A stretch of DNA of 64,000 bases from Alisma plantago-aquatica. Taxonomy: Eukaryota; Streptophyta; Magnoliopsida; Alismatales; Alismataceae. The position numbers and the translations under genes are program-made. The first letter of the stretch is position 1; every line of letters begins with the position of its first letter. The DNA is taken from positions 501,116,303-501,180,302 of the forward strand of contig OY856409.1 in assembly GCA_963693085.1 (NCBI GenBank), given 5' to 3'. Shown piece by piece: positions 1-10,615 of this stretch. Below the pieces are notes generated by a model. The model saw only the letters and a list, made by a program, of their open reading frames with translations, made no database searches and had not been told where the DNA came from.

Positions 1-1015
1 TCAACACGTCGAGGATCGATACAATAGAGTCCATCATCGATCCCCAGAGGCGGCAGCCCATACACGATTCCCTACATTCATGTGTTAAGTAGGCTTGGCA
101 CTAGTCAACCCAGTAGGAAGGACTGCCCTACTGGCCGCCATACACGAGAGGGTTCCCTCCATGTCTCAGTTCCGCTCTCTTTAATGGCAAAATTCAGTTT
201 TCCCAGATCGACAATGACACATTATGACTGTCTTGCTGCGTCACAAGTGAAAAGCCGTGAGGTTGTTCCTGTAGTCCTTTACCGCGCGGGGCCTACATCC
301 TGCATGGTTGGACCTGTTGTACAAGTTTCATGTCCTTTTAGGAGCCTCCATACATGTCGCGGCAAACCGTTAGCAGCTAACAGTTTTGGTAATCATCTTC
401 GGGTTGTTCATTTATCTTCACTGAGTCGTGTTGATGGAATCCGTAAGGCGTTGGAGTATGTGGATGCTTGGGAGGGCTTGGTGTTTGCTCTTTATTCTTC
501 CCAGCATTGGATGTGTGGTGTATGCCTTGGCATCATGCCATGGTCTAAAGCATGTCCTCATCAAGCTTTTGATGGCTCTGATGTTACTACCACTCTACCT
601 CGATATCCTGGTGAGAAATCACTCGATGTGATAGTTGGTTTGCCTGCTCCCATCAATTCTGTTCTTTGCACCCTGTCAGCTCGTCAGCGTATTGAGCCAC
701 CACCTCTGCCTGTTGACTGACTATAGCTCGACACAGATTTTCTAGATTCTGTCTTCCGCACAGGTGTCCCTACCGTAAAGAGCATCCCTCTTCTTTATCG
801 TTTGCCCTTTGCCGACACTCTTCGTGCTTGCTTACTCTAGGTGACTTCTTGCCCACGTTCTATTGATGCATGGATTCATCTTTTGTTGCTTCCAGCATGT
901 GTTCTGTATCACTTCTCCCCTAAGTCTGCTCAAGAACAATCTTCTCAAAAATGCATCTCTCTACAACAACTTATGATCCTTAAGGCTTTGGAGACTTGGA
1001 ATTCAGGACCCGATG
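1..1015 (+). pseudogene. Reverse-transcriptase-like gene, 5' part (split by LARD)
   Basis: This is the upstream half of a decayed RT gene that resumes at 16877. An open stretch covers 82-720, followed by stops near 718 and 838. The segments reading VPTVKSIP (about 766) and AWIHLLLLPACVLYHFSPKS (about 868-930) resemble, from memory, the region before the RT domain in a family often annotated in plant genomes as 'reverse transcriptase domain' proteins. The frame of 841-1015 runs straight into the frame starting at 16882 once the inserted element and one CGATG copy are left out, so this was one gene. No endonuclease or integrase domain is visible upstream inside the window. The N-terminal 200 codons are not recognised. 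Whether the gene belonged to a LINE-like element or to a domesticated RT family is unknown. Confidence 0.7.
1011..1015. repeat. Left target-site duplication CGATG
   Basis: The five bases CGATG directly precede the TGTTACGACC start of the first LARD LTR. They recur directly after the last LTR at 16877-16881. A 5-bp duplication is normal for LTR-retrotransposon integration. Confidence 0.93.
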
Positions 1016-1388
1016 TGTTACGACCCCATCTGAGCTTAATTGGTAAACTAGGGTTTACCTAGACAATTGCAAAGATTAATTAGAATAATCATTCTTGAAA
1101 TCTAATTAATGACGATAACACAATTAGGATGTTTTAACTATGATAAGAAGTCTAAATGTTCTTTTGTCTTGAGAATTAGGGTTTGAGAAGCATAGACCCT
1201 AATCGGCCCAAAATAGGGTTTTAATGACATATGAATACAGAATTTGATAAGTAGAATGTCTCACTAAATGATTTTTAGTATTTTATGTGTAACTCTGATT
1301 TACTTCAAATTTGGATATTATTTGTATATATAAAATTTGAACAACATTGGAAAATATCAGAATTTTTGAAGAATGTTCTGACCTGTTT

Positions 1389-1837
1389 ATCGGTCGAGTT
1401 TCAAATTCGACCGATCATATTTCCAGATTTATACAGCAGTGTGGTAATTGAATTTTATCTTTTTATTGGTATATCCAATTGATCTCAAATTTTAACTGTG
1501 CTTGACACTCTGTTAAATTGGAATAATTTTTGGATGACTTTTGATCCCTACAGTGAGGGTGCCGGTCGAGTTCTGTGCAGGGCAAACTCGACCGAATCTG
1601 CTGCAGACTGCAATATAGCAGTGCACTGTTCTATTTTTAATTATTTATTGGTAACTCCAAATGATCTCAAATTGTAACTGAAGCTTTATAGATCAATTAT
1701 AAACAAAGTTCTAAATTACCATAATTGTTGGAGAAGGTTTGATCTCTGAAATAAACGAATTACAGTAACTTTGTGTAACTGAATATTCAGCCAATATAAT
1801 AAAAGTTGAGTGTTGGGTCAATATGCAATTGACCCAA
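1389..1837 (+). promoter_or_regulatory. LTR upstream region with three inverted repeats
   Basis: Three inverted repeats occur within 450 bp. ATCGGTCGA at 1389-1397 pairs with 1407-1415. CGGTCGAGTT at 1563-1572 pairs with 1585-1594 (12-base loop). TTGGGTCAAT at 1813-1822 pairs with 1828-1837 (5-base loop). The AT-rich AATATAATAAAAG at about 1794 could be a TATA region, followed by a CA-repeat and pyrimidine-rich stretch. The second and third repeats are preserved in LTR 2 (7822-7855, 8073-8097) and seen again in LTR 3; the first has one change in LTR 2 (CAGTCGA). A role as binding sites or RNA hairpins is inference. Confidence 0.5.
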
Positions 1838-3293
1838 GAAGCTCAAATTGACTTATATGATCGACCACACACACACACAGCTCTCATTCTTCATCATCCA
1901 CCCCAGAGAAACGAAAATCTAGAGAGAGAGGGAGAGTTAGGGCTTGAGTGGAGAAAGAGGAGGAATTGCTGACCTAGGGTTTTGCGGTCCAAGGAATGGT
2001 AAAAGCAAGTAAGTTTGGATCCTTTGCATAGACTTTTATGGTGAATCTTCTCTCTCATGTCAAGATTCCTTCCATGCTATGATTTGATCCAAGATGATGT
2101 CAAAATTCCCTCTTTTCTCACCCTTTCTTCATAATCCCTCATTTTCAAGGTTTCCTAGTTGAATGGAAGAAGAATTGGGAGATTTGCTAGGGATTTGATA
2201 TGAGTTCGAGATCCCCTGAGTTGAGCTGCAGTTTTGAGGTGTTTTCACACCTTAGGGTGAGTGGGTTCTTCCTTTAAACAGTATAATGCACGAAATTTGA
2301 TTATAGCATCCAAATCCATAATTGCTTGGTATGTGATTCTAAACCCTGAAATGTCCGTTTAATTTAAGTTGTTGCAATTTGATATGATATGGATTCCTTC
2401 TCTGTTTGAATGACTCCTTGATGGTAGATTCACATCAGAAACGTATACAACACATTCTAGAAAGAATGCTTTTCAGATTTATACCATATGATGTAATTAG
2501 GATTTAACCTAATTGAGATATCTCTAGAGTTTCAACCTTATTGAAAAGGACTAGTAAACTTATAAGTGGTTAGGATGTACCTCATGGATTACCTTATTTG
2601 AATTTTATCCTTGGTGCATAATATCTCAGTGAATAGCATGGAAACCTAAATTTAGTTCAATTTCCATGGTTTCATACATATATCGATTGTATATGATTTG
2701 TTGAAAACAATCTTTATTTAGTGAATGCTTATATCCTATGAAATCCTTATGAGAGCCATGTGACAAGTGAATGAGGTAAATGAAAAGGTGAATGAGGCGA
2801 ATGAAATCCTAAGAGTAGGGTGTTGGCATGTGATGAATGAATAAGGCAAATGAAACCCTAAGGATAGGGTGTTCAATGAATCATGTTATGGTGACATGAA
2901 AGATCTCGATATGAGATGTGGTGATACTTAACTGTTGAATTGTATGTTTCTAGTGCATTTAACTTTATATGCTTGTTCTCTCTGAGTTGATATCTACATA
3001 CTGCAGGGCTTCTTATATTTCAATACATATCTCATAAATTGCAGGTGATGAGATATGACATGCCCTAGAAAGGGATGTTACTGAGACATGGTATATGTTG
3101 AATACATGAGCTATGATGTTTTATATGATATGATATGGCAGGCCGTGTGAGCCTTGTGAGAAATGTAAAATGAGTTATGATTTCTGTTTTACATGTATCT
3201 ATAATATTAATGTTAGACTTAGGTGCCCTGAACACCGTAGAACCCCTTCGAGAGATCTGCTTCTTAGGGGTGAAACTCGTGTTGCAACATTAA

Positions 3294-3420
3294 CCGTGCG
3301 GATTCATGGTGGCACGAGGACAGAGAGGCAGTGTTCAACAATAATCCGTGCGGAGTCACGGTGGCACTGGAGAAAATAGGGGTTATTGCAACAAGATCCG
3401 TGCGGAGTCATGGAGGTAAC
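3294..3420 (+). repeat. Three-copy 52-bp tandem repeat in LARD LTR
   Basis: CCGTGCGGAGTCA(T/C)GG begins at 3294, 3346 and 3398, exactly 52 bp apart each time. The intervening sequence is less conserved than this core. The same triplet is present in LTR 2 (about 9555-9682) and LTR 3 (about 15815-15940). It is the most GC-rich part of an AT-rich LTR. Confidence 0.75.
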
Positions 3421-4355
3421 CCCGTGAGACTCTCCGCCTGTGTGCTCAGGTTAGAGGAGGAGTCTAGAGCACTCGGAGTAGTGCATTGAGGCCGGAGAGC
3501 CTGTGGTCCTGTGGCAGAACAGGGCTGGCGTCAGACTTAGCATTTCCCGGGTGTGTCGCTAAGTCTTGTACGGTGTGGCCGTAGTGCACTGCGAGTCTCT
3601 ATGCAGAGTACACTGCATAGATTAGGGCATAAGTTAAAATATGATCATATAGGTTCACAGAGTTCCTTATAAATGAAAGAGTTAAGGAAGACTAGAGCAT
3701 AGTCTTCTAGTAGTTATTCTTTGGATGCAATATTTACATTCTTTGTTATTTCAATTATATTGTTTTAGAACTGCTCAGTGTAGTATTTATTGTTGTTAAA
3801 TTTCATAACGTTTATTCAAAGTTATACCTGTAATCACATTAGTGCCTTAGAATGTTTCTTTGAAGTACTCATTCACTGAGCGAGTAGGCTCACCCCTCTA
3901 CTCAAACATTTTAGGATTAACCGCGTGGACTTGAAGATGGTCAGAGCATCAGCGTAGATCTTCCACAAGAGTTAAGTACAAGATTAGTTGAGTCAGTCGG
4001 TCCTTGTCACTCTAGGTCCTCAGTAAGAGATAAGAGAGAGAGTTGTAATTATGATGTGTAATATTATTCCTCTTTGAAATTGTATGCTATTAGTAGGTCT
4101 TATGTGCATAAGGTGTGAGAGACATCATGAATGTTTATACATGTATCTTTACTATTAAAGTCTGATTAGTAAAAGAAATGTTCAGATTCCCTTGTTAAAA
4201 TGATTTATGTGGTTCAATGCAAAGAAACAAGAGTTTTAAAGAAAGAAAAGAAAAAGAAAAAAAAAGTTAAGGGTGTCCTTTGTATTACATATAATTCCTA
4301 TCTTATGCCCTAATCTCATGATTTGAGGAAATTGTGAGATCGGGGTGTAACAGCT

Positions 4356-4367
4356 TGGTATCAGAGC
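4356..4367 (+). other. Primer-binding site, initiator tRNA-Met
   Basis: TGGTATCAGAGC lies 3 bases after the LTR end. It is the standard plant complement of the 3' end of initiator tRNA-Met. Confidence 0.93.
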
Positions 4368-7245
4368 TTAGGGTGAGTTGTCAAGGACCATTAAGTTAGT
4401 AATTTAGAGTCCTATGTGTGGCAGATAGGAGATGTTTGCTGTTAGCTTTGGGGATTTGAGTATTTGTATATCCTGGCCCGATATCTGAGTACTCGGATCA
4501 ACCAGTACAAGCTACTATGTCTATTCTTTCACGTATACCCTGGCCAGGTATACAATGGAAGAATGGGCTAGAGAGGAACCCTAGAAATGTTAGGGTTAGA
4601 AAATGAGAAAAGAAACAAGAATTAAGAGCATAAATGTAAAAGGAGATAGAACTTACATTTCATAATGTTGTTTTTGTTGGAAATGTATAGAAATGCTCTT
4701 ATATGTTTGCATTTAAATATTCAATACTTTGAAATATATATGGGTGTTTAAGATTTGTTGCACACTATGCAGTTGTAGCATTTATTGATTTCATTTTTTG
4801 TAACATGTAGATTAGAAATCATCTTTGAATGATCTTTCCTTAGTGGATAATCCTTCTTCCACACTTTTGAGATGAATAGAAGTCGAGTAATCCTCAGTAG
4901 TTCTTGGCTTCAGGACTTCAGGTTTGGCCTGGTCCGGCTGGCAGGATGCGTTACTAGGATCTAATGAATCCTATCAATAGTATAATAAGAATAGAAATTG
5001 AATAATTAGACCCACATCAGAGTAAGAATGTACATACAGTAAGATGTTGAAACATATGGGCAAGATCAGAACAACTAAGAATTAGTTGAAACTGATATCT
5101 GAGGTTCAATTTTGGGGCCTCATATGAGAAACCCTTAATTGGGAATAAAGGAACATGATATGAGATTCATAATCAGTTTATTGATTAATATTATATGAAC
5201 TATACATATGAAATATAGAAAAGATATGTGAAATGTATGTATGGTTCAAGATAGAAAGAATCAATCATGAAGAATGAATCATAGAATAGAGTATAATGCT
5301 TTTATGAACTCTAAAGCAAAGGCTAAGTAGAGAATAGGGTTGAGCATTCAATAGGTCCATAGAAGTAAAGAGTCTTCAAAAGAGTAAAAGTGAAGAGGAT
5401 CGTATGAACATGTAATTCATAAGACTAGAACAACAAACTAGTTTCTAAGCAAAGAACATAGGTGTAGCTTAACGAATGAATAAGTCATACAAAGGTAGAC
5501 TGTATTCAGGATAGAAAAACTTGATTGAAAGAGAAACTATGTTTGACCCATGCATGATCCACTTGATTTAAAAATGAAGAATATGTAATATATTCAACAT
5601 GAGGAAAAACTAATAGAAGGACTATTAATTTAGAACGTTAACTTCGCAATAGTATAAAGATAAAGGAGGAAATATGTGCAACATGGTATACATGACCATA
5701 CATATGAATAAGCAACATGGTCATAAGAGAAAAATTTAGAATTAAAGATGACGGGTTAAAGAGTAGTATATGGTAAGAGGACTATGAAATGTAAGATAGG
5801 GTTTGAAATATGATGGAGAAGTTATAAAATAAAGAGGTTGTGAGATTCAAGCAAGTGCTAATTAATCAAATATCTCTGTTGATAACTAAGTAAATCTACA
5901 TACGAGAATGTATTAAGGGAATGTTTGAATACAAGTATTCCAAGTCTTAAAATCATCTTCTCTTTCATATATTCCTTAACAATAGCAAGGTGGGAATGAA
6001 ATGATAAGAAAATGAATCATATATGATGCATAACTACCTTGGTAGGGTCATCTAGTGAATGTAATAGTGACATACAATATGATGAAGTGTGATAAGAAAT
6101 AAATTCTTGTGTGATACTAAGAATGATGAATAATCTATTCCTATCTTAAATGCTTCAATGTTAATGATGTTTATTGTATATAATCATATGAAAAGGATAG
6201 GTAGCAAAAAGTAAAGAAGTAATGAATGAGTAGAGAGATATGGGAAGACACTAGCTTTGTGTAATATGTGAATTTGTTTTTACATGTATGATTTGTTGAA
6301 GGCATATTAAGGTATGAAAGTTGGTTCTACATATGATTTCAGGGTATTTGTGTAAGCTATATGTTAAATTAAAGGCGTATGATAGTTGTAGTAATTCATA
6401 CATGATATGCATCTTACTATTGGGTTTTTGTGATATGGTGATATGGTTTGGATGACGTCAGAACACATGGAGAGATACCCTGAACAAGGTAGTCATACTT
6501 ATCCATTCATATTAATAGAAAGGGATGATAATCAGATTGTCTGGACAAGTAACCCTAATGAGGTGTAGCTTGTTATACCTAGCTCTAATACAACTGAGTG
6601 ATGGTAATTGAGTATGATTAATGCTTGAATGACTGATACAATTGTGGATTACCTTATTACTGTTATTGAAACCCTAAAATGATATAATACAATGGTTACA
6701 CTTTGAATTGTGTGTGGGCCCATAACCCACAGGTCCAGGATCGAAACAGGATAGTATGGAATGAGGTGGTAATGCTTCACCTCATGCATCCATGACCCAA
6801 TGGGGATGCCAAGAGTAGTATTGTGCAATTGATTGTTGAATCTAGTCTTTTAATTCAAGACTGTTTTGCTATTTGAATAACACTTTATTAAAGTTTAAAA
6901 TAGCATGGTGAACTCGCTTTTGTCACTTAAAGGTGATACAGAACAATAGAACTTTCTGAGTCGCATAAGTTGAGATAGTTGTATCAGAGTATCAGAGTTG
7001 CGCAACGAAAGCGTGGTGGTTTATCTTTGCATTCTATGTTTGACTGTGGCATAAAGAATTTGCTTGATATCATTGAGAACTATTTGAAATATGTTGTGAT
7101 TTAGTAAAGAATTAAAAGATCTAATGTTGAAAACTACATTCAGGTATGAAATACAAGAATATAATTACATGCAAGGCTTTAGAAGCTTAGAATAACCTTG
7201 AATGTATCTTTCTTGTAGGTTTATGTTTCGAGGACGAAACATTCT

Positions 7246-7259
7246 AAGGGGGGGAGAGT
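7246..7259 (+). other. Polypurine tract
   Basis: AAGGGGGGGAGAGT directly precedes the TG of LTR 2. The 13510-13523 copy is identical. Confidence 0.9.
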
Positions 7260-10200
7260 TGTTACGACCCCATCTGAGCTTAATTGGTAAACTAGGGTTT
7301 ACCTAGACAATTATAAAGATTAATTAGAATAATCATTCTTAAAATCTAGTTAATGACGATAACACAATTAGGATGTTTTAACTATGATAAGAAGTCTAAA
7401 TGTTCTTTTGTCTTGAGAATTAGGGTTTGAGAAGCATAGACCCTAATCGGCCCAAAATAGGGTTTTAATGACATATGAATACAGAATTTGATAAGTAGAA
7501 TGTCTCACTAAATGGTTTTTAGTATTTTATGTGTAACTATGATTTACTTCAAATTTGGATATGATTTGTATATATAAAATTTGAACAACATTGGAAAATA
7601 TCAGAATTTTTGAAAAATGTTCTGACCTGTTTATCAGTCGAGTTTCAAATTCGACCGATCATATTTCCAGATTTATACAGCAGTGTGGTAATTGAATTTT
7701 ATCTTTTATTGGTATATCCAATTGATCTCAAATTTTAACTGTGCTTGAAAAATACAGTTTTAGACACTCTGTTACATTTGGCATAATTTTTGGATGACTT
7801 TTGATCCCTACAGTGAGGGTGTCGGTCGAGTTCTGTGCAGGGCAAACTCGACCGAATCTGCTGCAGACTGCAATATAGCAGTGCACTGTTCTATTTTTAA
7901 TTATTTATTGGTAACTCCAAATGATCTCAAATTTTACCTGAAGCTTTATAGATCAATTATAAACAACTTGATAAATTACCATAATTGTTGGAGAAGGTTT
8001 GATCTCTGAAATAAACGAATTACAGTAACTTTGTGTAACTGAATATTCAGCCAATATAATAAAAGTTGAGTGTTGGGTCAATATGCAATTGACCCAAGCA
8101 GCTCAAATTGACTTATATGATCGACCACACACACACACACAGCTCTCATTCTTCTTCATCCACCCCAGAGAAATGAAAATCTAGAGAGAGAGGGAGAGTT
8201 AGGGCTTGAGTGGAGAAAGAGGAGGAATTGCTGACCTAGGATTTTGCGGTCCGAGGAATGGTGAAAGCAAGTAAGTTTGGATCCTTTGCATAGACGTTTA
8301 TGGTGAATATTCTCTCTCATGTCAAGATTCCGTCCATTCTCTGATTTGATCCAAGATGATGTCGAAATTCCCTCTTTTCTCACCCTTTCTTCATAATCCC
8401 TCATTTTCAAGGTTTCCTAGTTGAATGGAAGAAGAATTGGGAGATTTGCTAGGGATTTGATATGAGTTCGAGATCCCCTGAGTTGAGCTACAGTTTTGAG
8501 GTGTTTTCACACCTTAGGGTGAGTGGGTTCTTCCTTTAAACAGTATAATGCACGAAATTTGATTATAGCATCCAAATCCCTAATTGCTTGGTATGTGATT
8601 CTAAACCCTGAAATGTCCGTTTAATTTAAGTTGTTGCAATTTGATATGATATGGATTCCTTCTCTATTTGAATGACTCCTTGATGGTAGATTCACATCAG
8701 AAACGTATACAACACATTCTAGAAAGAATGCTTTTCAGATTTATACCATATGATGTAATTAGGATTTAACCTAATTGAGATATCTCTAGAGTTTCAACCT
8801 TATTGAAAAGGACTAGTAAACTTATAAGTGGTTAGGATGTACCTCATGGATTACCTTATTTGAATTTTATCCTTGGTTCATGATATCTCAGTGAATAGCA
8901 TGGAAACCTAAATTTAGTTCAATTTCCATGGTTTCATACATATATCGATTGTATATGATTTGTTGAAAACAATCTTTATTTAGTGAATGCTTATATCCTA
9001 TGAAATCCTTATGAGAGCCATGTGACAAGTGAATGAGGTAAATGAAAAGGTGAATGAGGCGAATGAAACCCTAAGAGTAGGGTGTTGGCATGTGATGAAT
9101 GAATAAGGCAAATGAAACCCTAAGGATAGGGTGTTCAATGAATCATGTTATGGTGACATGAAAGATCTTGATATGAGATGTGGTGATACTTAACTGTTGA
9201 ATTGTATGTTTCTAGTGCATTTAACTTTATATGCTTGTTCTCTCTGAGTTGATATCTACATACTGCAGGGCTTCTTATATTTCAATACATATCTCATAAA
9301 TTGCAGGTGATGAGATATGACATGCCCTAGAAAGGGATGTTACTGAGACATGGTATATGTTGAATACATGAGCTATGATGTTTTATATGATATGATATGG
9401 TAGGCCGTGTGAGCCTTGTGAGAAATGTAAAATGAGTTATGATTTCTATTTTACATGTATCTATAATATTAATGTTAGACTTAGGTGCCCTGAACACCGT
9501 AGAACCCCTTCGAGAGATTTGCTTCTTAGGGGTGAAACACGTGATGCAACATTAACTGTGCGGAGTCATGGTGGCACGAGGATAGAGAGGTACTGTTCAA
9601 CAATAATCCGTGCGGAGTCACGGTGGCACTGGAGAAAATATGGGTTATTGCAACAAGATCCGTGCGGAGTCATGGAGGTAACCTCGTGAGACTCTCCACC
9701 TGTGTGCTCAGGTTAGAGGAGGAGTTTAGAGCACTCAGAGTAGTGCATTGAGGCCGGAGAGCCTGTGGTCCTGTGGCAGAACAGGGCTGGCGTCAGACTT
9801 AGCATTTCCCGGGTGTGTCGCTAAGTCTTGTACGGTGTGGCCGTAGTGCACTGCGAGTCTCTATGCAGAGTACACTGCATAGATCAGGGCATAAGTTAAA
9901 ATATGATCATATAGGTTCACAGAGTTCCTTATAAATGAAAGAGTTAAGGAAGACTAGAGCATAGTATTCCAGTAGTTATTCTTAGGATGCAATATTTAAA
10001 TTCTTTGTTATTTCAATTATATTGTTTTAGAACTGCTCAGTGTAGTATTTATTATTGTTAAATTTCATAACGTTTATTCAAAGTTATACCTGTAATCACA
10101 TTAGTGCCTTAGAATGTTTCTTTGAAGTACTCATTCACTGAGCGAGTAGGCTCACCCCTCTACTCAAACATTTTAGGGTTAACCGCGTGGACTTGAAGAT

Positions 10201-10615
10201 GGTCAGAGCATCAGCGTAGATCTTCCACAAGAGTTAAGTACAAGATTAGTTGAGTCAGTCGGTCCTTGTCACTCTAGGTCCTCAGTAAGAGATAAGAGAG
10301 AGAGTTGTAATTATGATGTGTAATATTATTCCTCTTTGAAATTGTATGCTATTAGTAGGTCTTATGTGCATAAGGTGTGAGAGACATCATGAATGTTTAT
10401 ACATGTATCTTTACTATTAAAGTCTGATTAGTAAAAGAAATGTTCAGATTCCCTTGTTAAAATGATTTATGTGGTTCAATGCGAAGAAACAAGAGTTTTA
10501 AAGAAAGAAAAGAAAAAGAAAAAGAAAAGTTAAGGGTGTCCTTTGTATTACATATAATTCCTATCTTATGCCCTAATCTCATGATTTGAGGAAATTGTGA
10601 GATCGGGGTGTAACA
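7260..10615 (+). repeat. LARD LTR 2 (middle, shared)
   Basis: This is a 3356-bp LTR. It serves as the 3' LTR of the left unit and the 5' LTR of the right unit. It is not flanked by any 5-bp duplication of its own: polypurine tract on the left, primer site on the right. This is the hallmark of an LTR-mediated tandem rather than two separate insertions. Confidence 0.93.

Larger units (their letters stand above)
1016..4352 (+). repeat. LARD LTR 1
   Basis: This is the leftmost LTR, 3337 bp, TG...CA bounded. Compared with LTR 2 and LTR 3 it lacks about 16 bp after 1508 (the CAGTTTTAG segment present at 7755 and 14018) and carries its own point changes. It contains a (CA)n run near 1865, two short repeats with AAACCCTAAG-like cores near 2800-2875, and the 52-bp tandem repeat listed separately. 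Short ORFs inside it recur in all three LTRs without recognisable domains and are not genes. Confidence 0.93.
4353..7259 (+). other. LARD internal domain 1, non-coding
   Basis: This is a 2907-bp body between LTR 1 and LTR 2. It is AT-rich with stops in all frames and no gag, protease, RT or integrase motif. It keeps the two cis signals for reverse transcription: the primer site at 4356 and the polypurine tract at 7246. It is nearly identical to domain 2. Any movement would need proteins from another element. Confidence 0.9.

Noticed and set aside
3170..3379. Open frame repeated in all three LARD LTRs (also near 9432 and 15691)
   Set aside because: It lies across the 52-bp tandem repeat of the LTR, has no recognisable domain, and its open length differs between copies. 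Its recurrence only reflects LTR duplication.
7260..10615. Two independent LARD insertions side by side
   Set aside because: No 5-bp duplication flanks the middle LTR, and its borders are polypurine tract and primer site. A collapsed or duplicated assembly cannot be excluded without reads, but private substitutions in each copy argue against it.
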